From the NCBI RefSeq assembly GCF_011516635.5, contig NZ_CP096255.1:8815501-8879500 (forward strand): DNA of 64,000 bases, written 5' to 3'. The notes beneath the pieces are model-generated. The model searched no databases, was not told where the DNA came from, and worked only from the letters and a program-made list of their open reading frames with translations. The translations under genes and the position numbers were made by a program. Each line of letters opens with the position of its first letter. Positions within the stretch are counted from its first letter, which is position 1. Positions 18,801 through 26,246 of the stretch are shown piece by piece. Source of the DNA: Bradyrhizobium barranii subsp. apii. Lineage in GTDB: Bacteria > Pseudomonadota > Alphaproteobacteria > Rhizobiales > Xanthobacteraceae.

Positions 18801-21800
18801 CGGTGATGCCGCCGGACAAGTTGAGCGTGCCGCTCTGGACTTCGATGGTGCCGGTGTTGGTGACGCCGCCCGTGATCGTGTTGAGGCCGGCGACGCTGTA
18901 GAGATTGCCGGCATTGCTCAGATTGCCGCCGTTGATCGAGACGTCGGTCAGATAGAGCTTTGACGCGGCGTCGACCGAGATCATGCCGCCGGCGTTGGCG
19001 ATCGTGGCGGTCGTGAGCTTCAGCGTGCCGCCGGTCACTGCCTCGATCAGACCGTGATTGGTGATGGCGTGAAGGATGCCGGGATCGATCGTCAGCGCGC
19101 CGCTGGTGACCGAGATCGTGCCGGTGTTGCCGACGTCGGCGTTGTCGATGGCGCTCGCGCCGGTCGATTCCAACGTGCCGGCGATGGTGAGCGTGCCACC
19201 GGCCAGGCTCGCACCGTTCAACGTCAGCGTCTTGCTCGCATCGACATTGACAGTGCCGTGATTGACGATCGCGGTGCCCACAACGGTCGCGTTGTCCAGC
19301 GTCAGCGTGACGCCGCTCTCGACCGTCACCGCACTGACGCTGAGCGTGGCGGCGCTGTCGATCTTGCTGGCACCGGTGACGTCGATCGTGCCGGCGCCCT
19401 TGATGGCGCCGCCGCTGATCGTGGCATCGTCCAGCGTCAGGACCGCATTGCTGTCGACGATGACATTGCCGGCTGAATTGTCGACGGTCGAGCCCTGCTC
19501 GATCGCGAGCGCGCCGTTGGCGAGCACTTCGATGATGCCGGCATTGGTGACGGTCTCATCGCTGAGCGCATTGCGCGCACCGCTCACCTTGAGGACGGTA
19601 TTGTTTTTCAGAATGCCGCCGCTCAGGACGGCATCGCCGGTCAGATCAATCTCACCGTTGTTGGTAATCGTGCCGGCGCCGCGAATGCCGGCGTTGAGGA
19701 CGGGGCCCCCCTCGTCATCGCCGCCGCCGGTGTCGATCACCGCACCAGCACCGCCGATGGTCGCATTGCTGACGATCAGCTTGCCGCTGGCATCGACCGT
19801 GATCTGGCCGGCATTGGTAACGCTGGAGCCCTGATGGATCGTCAGCCAGCCGTTGGCCAGCACCTCGATCACACCGGTCGCGGTGTTGGACACGGTCTCG
19901 TGGGCGAACTCGACCGTGCCCTTGACGTTGACAGTGCCGGAATTGTTCAGCGTGCCGTTCTCGATCAGGCTGGTGCCGTCGAGCTCCAGCGTGCCCAAAA
20001 TGCTGACGGTGCCGCCATCGACCGTCGCGGTATCGACGATCAGCGTCGAGCCGGCATCGGCCCTCAGCAAGCCGCCGGCATTGTGGATCGTGGCGAGCGT
20101 CTTCAGCGTGCCGCCGGACAGCTCGATCGTGCCGGAATTGGTGATCTTGGTGCCGCTGGCGAAATCGCCGCCGCCCGCGAGCGTCAGATAGCCGGCATTG
20201 GTGAGCACGCTCGTGCCCAGAATCTCGGCCTTGCCGCCGACCGACATCGTTCCGGTCGCGGCGGTCGTGAGGATCGAATCGGCACCCATGTTGAGCGCGC
20301 CTGATATCGTCAGCGAGCTCTGGACGATCACCTTCGGAGGCGGGCCACCGAAATCGTTCATCGTCAGCGACTTGGCGTAGGCCGCGGTGTCGATCGTCAC
20401 CGGATAGGACGGCGTCAGGCCGTGCAGCTGATCGGTGATGACGATGACGTCGTCATTGATGGTCGGGACCGTGCCGGTTGCCCAGTTCGCCGCGTCCTTC
20501 CAGAAGCCGCCGGAGGGAGCGCCGGCCTTGTCGGTCGCGATCCACACCACCGCGGGCGCGTCGGTGCCGGTGATGGTGACGGTGATGGTCTGCTTCGAGG
20601 TCGCGCCTTGCGAATCCGTCAGCGTCACGGTGTAGACCAGCGTCAGCACCTCACCCTTCGGGATGAAGTCGGCGAGATAGACCGGCAGATCGGCCAGCGA
20701 CCAGTTGATGGTGCCGGTGCCGTCTCCGGTGCTGTCGGCGCCCGCCGCGATCGCGACCGACATCGCGCTCTGGAACGCCGCGAGCGGGCCCGGCGGAACG
20801 GTGCCATCAGGCAGGGTCGCGCTGGTCAGCGCCACCGACACCGTATGCTTGTCGGTGAGATCGACGTCGTCGAAGTTCAGCGTGCCCGTCGTCGGCACAT
20901 CGCTGGTGAGCGGGCCACCCGGCACGCTGGTGCCGCCTTCGAAGATGATGACCGGAACGCTGGTGGTGATCACCGGCTTGTCGTTGGTGCCGGTGATCGT
21001 GATCGTGATCGGGATGACGGTGGTCTCGGGGCTGACCGAGAAATTGTTGTCGACGCGGACCATGTAGGTCAGCGTCAGCGTTTCGCCGGCCGCGAGGAAG
21101 TCGAAGACATGGTCGGGGATCGTGTAGGTCCAGACCGCCGAGCCGTTGTTGTCGTTGGCGCCGTCGGCGACGACGCTGATCTGGATCTGCGTCGCCGCGA
21201 TGTCCTGCTTCTGAAGTGCAGAGAGCGTGCCGGTGACATCCTGGCCGGCGCTCTTGTAGACGTAGTTCGGCGCATCGGCGAGGTTCACGCTCACCGTGGG
21301 CCTGTCGCCCAGGTTCTGGTCGATGAAGGTGATGCGGCCGGAGATCGTGTCGGAATGCGTGGTGTCGCCGGTCGTGTCCGCGCGCTCGGTCAGCACAAAC
21401 GCCGTCTTCACGTTGCCGTTGAGATCGAGGCTCTGAGACAGAGGCTTGCCGGGGTAACGGTTGAAAGGCGTCGTGTGATCGCTGGGCCCCTGCGGTCCCT
21501 GCTGACCAAGGTTGGTGAAGAGCGCGGTCGCGATGTAGCCGGCTGGCGTCTTGATCACGAGGCCGTCGCTGGTCTGCGTGATCGTGTCGGTGAAGTTCGT
21601 GGTCAGCTTGGTGTTGGTGTTGTTATCGGTGAACTTCAGCGTGAACACGTCCGTGATCAGCTTCTGCACATCCGGCGACAGCAGCCCGTTGGTGATCGAG
21701 ACATTGCCGCCGCTGATCTGGATCATCTGGCCAGCCTGGTTGACCGTCGCGATCGGCAGCAGCGTGACCTTGTCGAACAGGATGTAGGAGCCCGTCGTGC

Positions 21801-22665
21801 CGTTCGGCTCGACCAGCACCTGGAAGCTCGCCTGCGGCTGCGGATCGCCGCCGCCGGCAGGAACGACGAAGTTGATCTGGGTCAGCACCGCCGTGCCGCG
21901 GATGCCCATGGTGGCGACCGGCGTGTCGATCTTCATGTCGCCGTGCTTGGCGGTCTCGCCGGCGACGAAGGTGATGGTGCCCGCAACCAGGCTCAGCAGC
22001 GAGGAATTGCTCGACCCGTTGGGGTCGTAGACCATCTCGTTCAGCACCATCCGCGCATTGGAGGACAGGCCGAACACGGTGCCGTCGATGAAGGTGATGC
22101 CGAGCGTCGAATCCGCGCCGGTCGAGACCACATCGCCCTTCTCGACGTTATCGCCGTTGTTCAGCGTGACCGAGACGCCGTTGCGAACCGCGGTCGCGCT
22201 GCCGGAGAGTTTTGTGACGTGGCCGATGACCTGCGCGGCGGCGATGCCGGGCGCGGCCTGCGCAACCTGCACATGGCCCGTGAGCGCGTTGACGACGTCG
22301 CCGGTGAGATGGGCGCCATCGGGCGAGGCGATCGCTGCGCGCTTGTCGCCCTTGAAATAATCGTGAACGACGAACTCATGCCCCTCGTGGGACAGCACGA
22401 GGTCGAGACCTGCGCGCTTGAACTCGCCATTGAAGATCAGGTTAGCATCGGGAACAACGAACGTGCCGTCGGGCACGTGACCGTGCGCCTTCGCGACAAA
22501 AGGCTTGGCGATAAAAGTCTTGGCCGTAAAGGAATCGATATGAACGTCCGCGGCCGAGCGGGAACCCTCGCCATCAAGGGGAATCGTGGCGTCAAATTTG
22601 CCAGCGTAATTCAACCGGGGGGCACCGCAAAAAGAGTTAAAATCTAAGTGTCTATTCCAAAACAT
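15802..22665 (-). CDS. Giant type I-secreted adhesin with FecR-like, VCBS/cadherin-like and beta-helix regions
   Basis: A surface protein of 2287 residues from the ATG at 22665; an in-frame extension to 22731 exists but enters the insertion element. There is no Sec signal. In order: a short N-terminal region; a FecR-like domain (about 146-260; GITFIDGTVFGLSS, TPVATMGIRGTAV); VCBS/cadherin-like domains (about 440-715); a long imperfectly repetitive beta-helix (about 720-1730, repeated themes NAGTIEV, LTLDDATI, GTINV); further VCBS-like domains (about 1758-1990); and a C-terminal export region with SSDTLIGGGAKDQFVFAP, typical of type I substrates. Such proteins act in attachment and biofilm. 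Adjacent upstream is an IS; downstream is a cyclase. There is no good SD in front of the start. Confidence 0.88.
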   Translation of the reverse strand: MFWNRHLDFNSFCGAPRLNYAGKFDATIPLDGEGSRSAADVHIDSFTAKTFIAKPFVAKAHGHVPDGTFVVPDANLIFNGEFKRAGLDLVLSHEGHEFVVHDYFKGDKRAAIASPDGAHLTGDVVNALTGHVQVAQAAPGIAAAQVIGHVTKLSGSATAVRNGVSVTLNNGDNVEKGDVVSTGADSTLGITFIDGTVFGLSSNARMVLNEMVYDPNGSSNSSLLSLVAGTITFVAGETAKHGDMKIDTPVATMGIRGTAVLTQINFVVPAGGGDPQPQASFQVLVEPNGTTGSYILFDKVTLLPIATVNQAGQMIQISGGNVSITNGLLSPDVQKLITDVFTLKFTDNNTNTKLTTNFTDTITQTSDGLVIKTPAGYIATALFTNLGQQGPQGPSDHTTPFNRYPGKPLSQSLDLNGNVKTAFVLTERADTTGDTTHSDTISGRITFIDQNLGDRPTVSVNLADAPNYVYKSAGQDVTGTLSALQKQDIAATQIQISVVADGANDNNGSAVWTYTIPDHVFDFLAAGETLTLTYMVRVDNNFSVSPETTVIPITITITGTNDKPVITTSVPVIIFEGGTSVPGGPLTSDVPTTGTLNFDDVDLTDKHTVSVALTSATLPDGTVPPGPLAAFQSAMSVAIAAGADSTGDGTGTINWSLADLPVYLADFIPKGEVLTLVYTVTLTDSQGATSKQTITVTITGTDAPAVVWIATDKAGAPSGGFWKDAANWATGTVPTINDDVIVITDQLHGLTPSYPVTIDTAAYAKSLTMNDFGGPPPKVIVQSSLTISGALNMGADSILTTAATGTMSVGGKAEILGTSVLTNAGYLTLAGGGDFASGTKITNSGTIELSGGTLKTLATIHNAGGLLRADAGSTLIVDTATVDGGTVSILGTLELDGTSLIENGTLNNSGTVNVKGTVEFAHETVSNTATGVIEVLANGWLTIHQGSSVTNAGQITVDASGKLIVSNATIGGAGAVIDTGGGDDEGGPVLNAGIRGAGTITNNGEIDLTGDAVLSGGILKNNTVLKVSGARNALSDETVTNAGIIEVLANGALAIEQGSTVDNSAGNVIVDSNAVLTLDDATISGGAIKGAGTIDVTGASKIDSAATLSVSAVTVESGVTLTLDNATVVGTAIVNHGTVNVDASKTLTLNGASLAGGTLTIAGTLESTGASAIDNADVGNTGTISVTSGALTIDPGILHAITNHGLIEAVTGGTLKLTTATIANAGGMISVDAASKLYLTDVSINGGNLSNAGNLYSVAGLNTITGGVTNTGTIEVQSGTLNLSGGITGTGTLIIDDDTTLELGGADAQTVTFAGGTNTLEFDKTSHAFTGTITGQASTGGTFTVTGDADIYSGKGDALDFTASGGTIGNRGNIVLTPSGTLTGATNGIVVTQNGIGDISLTTSGDITGQTGNGIVLHDGANGAGDITATIGGGVFGAVGLDIVSHGNGAVTVTNNGHISGTSSVGINVDQDDAGAAGSTHITNTGSVVGADGFAAISIQENGTGTATIINSGTIGPADAGSVSSSTYAIIETGGEITINNTGHINGNISVATATFNNNAGGTWTVAGSGVFGDASSIVNHGDIDLHGASISGADLTIENYGDIDSWGTASITGDITNTGAGSIEVHTGTLTLFGSLSGSATGAVVVDAGATLEVKGAVSQTITLAGDGAELEIDTKDFGGSIAELSANDKIDLTMIKWGLGTSAVYVPDADHPASGGVLTVTGDDGKSISLTLVGDYRDAHFAGSDEGGHTLITIHADDDAPTFTTTDVAQLTASFSEQPDTTGSSSTIDPSPAATGSIDFEDIDLTDRPTVTKVDQDVTWLDGATDLTASLTPDETAALKNALTYQLTGKNNGTVTWHYSIADNALDFLGQDQTAKVVSTITLDDGRGETTTTDVTITITGKNDAPTLDSATLAAVAGNDSDPAGSKIRDLFTNKFHDVDTGATFKAIAVTSDAATADQGVWQYKVGGCWVDVDSVGDANALVLSSATLIRFVPADGFSGEPGALGVHALDDTYTGAITTAGSTATIDLTATGTGGTASISHDITTIGTSVTLAIGPVINTESFHVEHIRENSNDIITDLVVTDTDSGAATDIFTVTVSTSHPDTSSVSAYTTTGSLEQINTGLAEGAGITYDPTGASTEQYPQPPVTDKITVTVADSTGHSDTVNFIFVEGANSQGIRLEGTDGKDVIFATESSDTLIGGGAKDQFVFAPTSSQSTVQHSVDDFEVGLDKIDLRQFGSISSLDDVNIAPQSGGAQITLDNHETILLKNVIAANLKASDFIFHIT

Positions 22666-22668
22666 GTT

Positions 22669-23583
22669 GAGTCGAATGAATCGGTTGTGATTCAAGGTGA
22701 GCGGCCTGATTCGATGGGGACGCGCCGCCAATGTGGACTACCGAGAACCGTGCACGCTACGACCGCAGCCGCCTGCGCTATCCGAGCGACTTGACCGACG
22801 AGGAGTGGGCGCTGATCGCGCCTCGCATCCCGCCGGCCAAGCGCGGCGGCAACAAGCGTACGGTGGACCTGCGCGAGATTGCCAACGGGCTGATGTACAT
22901 CCTGAGCACAGGTTGCCAGTGGCGCGCGATCCCCAAGGACCTGCCGCCGCGCTCGACGCTGTATGGCTACTTCGATCTGTGGAGCTGGAACGGCACGCTC
23001 GATAAAATTCATCACGCCCTCTATGTCGAATGTCGCGAAAGGGCCGAGCGCGAGGCTTCTCCCACCGCCGCCATCATCGATAGCCAGAGCGTGAAAAGCG
23101 CTGAAAAAGGGGGCCTCATGATCTCCATGGCTACGACGCGGGCAAGAAGATCAAGGGCAAGAAGCGGCACATTCTCGTCGACACGCAAGGCCTCTTGATG
23201 CACGCCATCGTGCATGCGGCGGACATCCAGGATCGCGACGGCGGCGTGCTCCTGATGGCAACGTTGTTCGGCCTCTATCCCTTTCTTCTGAAGCTCTACG
23301 CCGACGGCGGATATCAAGGGCCACATTTCCAGAAGGGGCTGCGTAGCGCTCTGAAGCGCGTGAACCTCGAAATCGTCAAACGCTCCGATCAGGCTCACCG
23401 TTTCGTCGTCTTGCCCAAACGCTGGATCGTCGAGCGTACCTTTGCCTGGCTCGGGCGATGCCGAAGACTGTCCAAAGATTGGGAATGCTTCAATCACAGG
23501 GCGCTCGCCTTTCTCAAGCTGGCCTCCATCCGACTCATGCTGCGAAAGCTATGCAATCCAAGGTAATCTTTCCGGACAGACTC
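22669..23583 (+). mobile_element. IS5-family insertion sequence (ends approximate)
   Basis: A one-gene element carrying a DDE transposase at 22731-23566. I place the right end at GACTC (23579-23583), since reading outward gives GAGTCTGTCCGGAAAG. The only matching left candidate is GAGTC at 22669, followed by a poorly matching sequence, so the inverted repeats are weak and no target duplication could be confirmed. A TGAATC / GATTCA palindrome at about 22677-22693 may instead mark the left end. The element abuts the start of the adhesin gene. Confidence 0.7.
22731..23566 (+). CDS. IS5-family transposase, two frames joined by a -1 shift
   Basis: Frame A starts with MWTTENRARYDRSRLRYP and holds the N-terminal DUF4096-like domain and the first catalytic Asp in AAIIDSQSVKSAEKGG. 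Just after the run of five A and five G at about 23102-23114 the homologous reading continues in the -1 frame (HGYDAGKKIKGKKRHILVD), through the second Asp in LYADGGYQG and the Glu in ERTFAWLGRCRRL, ending at 23566. IS5-family elements of the IS427 group commonly use a frameshift at such a spot, so the enzyme may be intact; a one-base indel is the alternative. Confidence 0.88.
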
Positions 23584-23773
23584 TTAGTGAAACCATCTAT
23601 TGCTTGTGTGATTCCCATCACTTGGCTGGAGGAGTCCCCAATAGCGGCGCCTTCACAGAGAAGTCGAAGTAATTCTTTAAATATTCCGAGGTCGGTTTTC
23701 GGCTTATTTTCACGCATTCCCAGTCATCCAAAGTAATCAGTCGCCCATATCGAACGACGGATACTTGTGTCAT
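23535..23773 (-). pseudogene. Lower-GC hypothetical remnant next to the IS
   Basis: Two short overlapping reading frames on the minus strand: MTQVSVVRYGRLITLDDWE (ATG at 23773) and, in the next frame, KTDLGIFKELLRLLCEGAAI from 23717, which runs into the right end of the IS. Together they look like one small protein with a frameshift, cut by the insertion. Base composition is clearly more AT-rich than the neighbours. I do not recognise the family, and either frame could be spurious. Confidence 0.35.
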
Positions 23774-24128
23774 CTTTTGTTCGCAGTTCCCCGCAGCATC
23801 CTGCGGCAAATACGGGGCAGAATCTGTGACCCAACTAACAGAACCCGTGAAATAGCGGGCTGTTAGCCATAAGCGGTAGAATCAGTCCTCCCGCAGCTTC
23901 AGCCCGCAATTGGTTCCATTTCGCGGCGACGGAGCCCTCCTAGCCGGCGAATCGTAAAATTTTACGCAATTTGCACAGGCCCGTTTCAGCCTGTCCCACG
24001 GTTTTGGGAGCCCTGCCGGGCGCATTAAGCAGAACAAAACGGCCCATCTCGCACTATCTCCGCGAAAGCAACAAAGCCCGGCACGACCAGGTCGAGGGGG
24101 ACCTGGCGAAGCTGGAAGGGGATGTCAG
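23774..24128. other. Non-coding region between IS flank and BTLCP gene
   Basis: AT-rich at first (to about 23870), then the upstream region of the protease gene. Nothing else could be assigned. GGAAGGGGATGTCAG just before 24129 supplies the ribosome binding site. Confidence 0.5.
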
Positions 24129-24860
24129 ATGGAGACCGCTGCTCGCTCGCGCGCTTGGCGCGCTGTCATTGTGCTGTGCGGATTGATCCTGCTTGGATCG
24201 GCCGCCGAGCTCCGCGCCGGCACGCTGCTGTCGCCTGGAGCCGGCGTCCTCGTGCGCAGATCCGCCGAGCCGTTCGGCGTGTTCGCCTTCGCCATCTCGT
24301 CCGGCAGCCTCCAGCAGAAATGGTTCGCGCTGAAGCAGAAGCTCGACGACGACATGGTGCAGCTCGCGCTGTGCGACGGCGACCGGGACAATTGCGCATC
24401 GCCGGCGGCGCTCAAACTGATCACCATCGTCGACCAGGCCCGCAGCCGTGACGGCCGCGCGAAGCTGGGCGAGACCAATCGCGCCATCAATCTTGCCATC
24501 CGGGCCGCCAATGACGGCGCCGACGACGTCTGGAGCTCGCCGCTCGCGACCTTCGCGCGGGGCGCTGGCGATTGCGAAGACTATGCCATCGCCAAGCTGG
24601 CCGCGCTGCGGCTCGCCGGCGTTGCCAATGAGGACCTCCGCATCGTCGTGGTGCGTGATGTCAGGGCCGGCGAAGAGCATGCGGTCGCCGCAGCAAGGCT
24701 CGACGGCCACTGGCTGATGCTCGACAACCGCCGCATGGCGATGGTCGAGGACGACGCGGCCCAGACCTACCAGCCGCTGTTCGTGCTCTACCAGTCCGCC
24801 GTGATGAAATATGTCGACGAACCCGTGCGGTTGTCGATGGCCGCGCCCGAGGCGCACTGA
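24129..24860 (+). CDS. Periplasmic transglutaminase-like cysteine protease, BTLCP/LapG-like
   Basis: Protein of 243 residues with an N-terminal export segment (hydrophobic about 11-25, ending near LRA). The bacterial transglutaminase-like cysteine proteinase triad is visible: Cys149 in GAGDCEDYA, His184 in GEEHAVAAA and Asp199 in WLMLDNRR. Spacing is close to that of Pseudomonas LapG (Cys135, His172, Asp189), and Asp148/Glu150 flank the cysteine exactly as the calcium ligands of LapG do. LapG releases type I-secreted adhesins by cutting near their N-terminus. The adjacent giant adhesin, on the other side of the IS, is therefore a natural candidate substrate; this is inference. The start follows GGAAGGGGATGTCAG. 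Confidence 0.88.
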   Translation: METAARSRAWRAVIVLCGLILLGSAAELRAGTLLSPGAGVLVRRSAEPFGVFAFAISSGSLQQKWFALKQKLDDDMVQLALCDGDRDNCASPAALKLITIVDQARSRDGRAKLGETNRAINLAIRAANDGADDVWSSPLATFARGAGDCEDYAIAKLAALRLAGVANEDLRIVVVRDVRAGEEHAVAAARLDGHWLMLDNRRMAMVEDDAAQTYQPLFVLYQSAVMKYVDEPVRLSMAAPEAH

Positions 24861-24932
24861 ACCCCCCTCCACAAAGCCGTTTCGCCGCGCGATCCGGGGC
24901 GCTAGCATGGCGCCTTTGCGGGGGCGACTGGA

Positions 24933-26057
24933 ATGCGTTTCATCGTGCTGTCTGTGCTTGCGCTGCTGGTATTGCCGGCGGCACCAGGCTCCGCGCAATC
25001 GGACCCGTCCGACCGCTCCATCGCCGACAGGCTGCCGCTGTTTGCCCGAAACAACTGCCAGCAGATCCGCGATCCCGGTAATCAATTGATCTGCGGTGAT
25101 GCCGAGCTGGCCGCCGCCGCCGAGAAGCTCGGCACGGCGATCGAGGCGCGGCTCGCCCGCCTGCCCGATCGCCTGCCCGCGATCGAGGAAAATGCGATCT
25201 GGATCCGACAGCGCAACCTCGGCTGCGGCATCGTTGGCCAGACCGCGATCCGCGCCGACGATTTCGACCGCGTGAAGGCGTGCCTTCTCAAGGTCACCGA
25301 AGAGCGCGCCGCAATCGTGCGTGATCCCGATTTCGACTGTCTCGCGGCCAACACGGCCGCGGGCGCGCTGATCTGCGCGGACCCGTCGCTGGCGCTCACC
25401 GAAACCGAGCTCAACAGCCAGGTGCTGGGCCTGATCGGCAGGCTGGACCCGACCGCGGCCCGCTTTGCCTTCGCCGAATACGGCCGATGGACGAGAGAGC
25501 GCGATCGCAAGTGCAATCTCGTCGGCAAGGAGAACGTGCCGCTTGCCGAGCTTTCGTCCGCGGAAGATTGTCTCGCCGAGCATCTGAAGCGCAAGACCGA
25601 GGAGATCGCCGCCGCCAAGGGCGATCCGAAGAAAGTGTTCGGCCGGCAGGTCGCGGCGCGCTCGCCCGACACCGATGCCGTCGATTTCTGCGCCGCACGG
25701 ATTCACGCCGCCAATTCGTGCGGCAATTTCCTCCGCATCAACCGCGTCTACGCACTCGACAGCCAGGTGACCGACCAGGAGGCGCAGGTCACGGGCGAGA
25801 TCGAGATGGTCGTGCTGGCGCCCTTCACCATGTGCAGCAAGGTCGCTTCCACCTGCACCGGCACCTGCTGGGACCCCAGGACGGGCCGTCCGCAGACTGG
25901 CGTCGGCAGCAAGGAGCGATCCGGCGAGGCCTTCAACGTCACACGCCGCCTGAGAATCCAGCGGACGTTTGCCTTCGTGAAAGCCGCCGACGGCTGGCGC
26001 TGCCAGGAGGACGAACTCGCGCCGGTGAATTCGGGTACTGCGGGCGGGGGATCGTAG
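24933..26057 (+). CDS. Secreted protein with two LprI-like (DUF1311) domains
   Basis: Protein of 374 residues with signal peptide ending near GSAQ. Two LprI/DUF1311-like units follow: one at about 40-130 (NQLICGDAELAAA, WIRQRNLGC, VKACLLKVTEERAAI) and one at about 130-225 (ALICADPSLALTE, WTRERDRKC, EDCLAEHLKRKTEEI), each with the family's paired cysteines. The C-terminal 150 residues have further cysteines and no family I recognise. LprI inhibits lysozyme in Mycobacterium; whether this one does is unknown. It is 72 bases after the protease gene and could be in the same transcript. Confidence 0.8.
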   Translation: MRFIVLSVLALLVLPAAPGSAQSDPSDRSIADRLPLFARNNCQQIRDPGNQLICGDAELAAAAEKLGTAIEARLARLPDRLPAIEENAIWIRQRNLGCGIVGQTAIRADDFDRVKACLLKVTEERAAIVRDPDFDCLAANTAAGALICADPSLALTETELNSQVLGLIGRLDPTAARFAFAEYGRWTRERDRKCNLVGKENVPLAELSSAEDCLAEHLKRKTEEIAAAKGDPKKVFGRQVAARSPDTDAVDFCAARIHAANSCGNFLRINRVYALDSQVTDQEAQVTGEIEMVVLAPFTMCSKVASTCTGTCWDPRTGRPQTGVGSKERSGEAFNVTRRLRIQRTFAFVKAADGWRCQEDELAPVNSGTAGGGS

Positions 26058-26085
26058 GACCCCTCCCCTCGTGTCGCTCTTTCTT

Positions 26086-26224
26086 CCTTCTCCCCTTGCG
26101 GGAGAAGGTGGCGCGAAGCGCCGGATGAGGGGTTCTCTCCGCTCGCTCGAGTATTCGTGAGGATAGAGACCCCTCACCCGGCTTCGCTTTCGCGAAGCCA
26201 CCCTCTCCCGCAAGGGGAGAGGGT
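26086..26224. repeat. Palindromic repeat, second copy of the 9409 element
   Basis: Arms CCTTCTCCCCTTGCGGGAGA and CCTCTCCCGCAAGGGGAGAG pair, with inner GGATGAGGGGT / ACCCCTCACCCGG and AGCGAAGCCGG-like core shared with the copy at 9409-9572. It lies between convergent genes, so it may serve as a shared transcript end. Confidence 0.85.
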
Positions 26225-26246
26225 GCACCGTGATCGCCGCGAGAGA

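Noticed and set aside
17700..20300. Regular short repeats resembling a CRISPR or satellite array
   Set aside because: The periodicity belongs to degenerate protein repeats in the beta-helix; DNA units are not identical and there are no spacers.
20422..22647. Second long plus-strand frame opposite the adhesin gene
   Set aside because: Same reason: no domain pattern, no ribosome binding site, and the opposite strand carries clear FecR-like and VCBS-like motifs.
24129..24860. Calling the BTLCP gene lapG outright
   Set aside because: Catalytic residues agree, but BTLCP proteins are widespread in rhizobia and no LapD or proven cleavage site is present, so no symbol was given.
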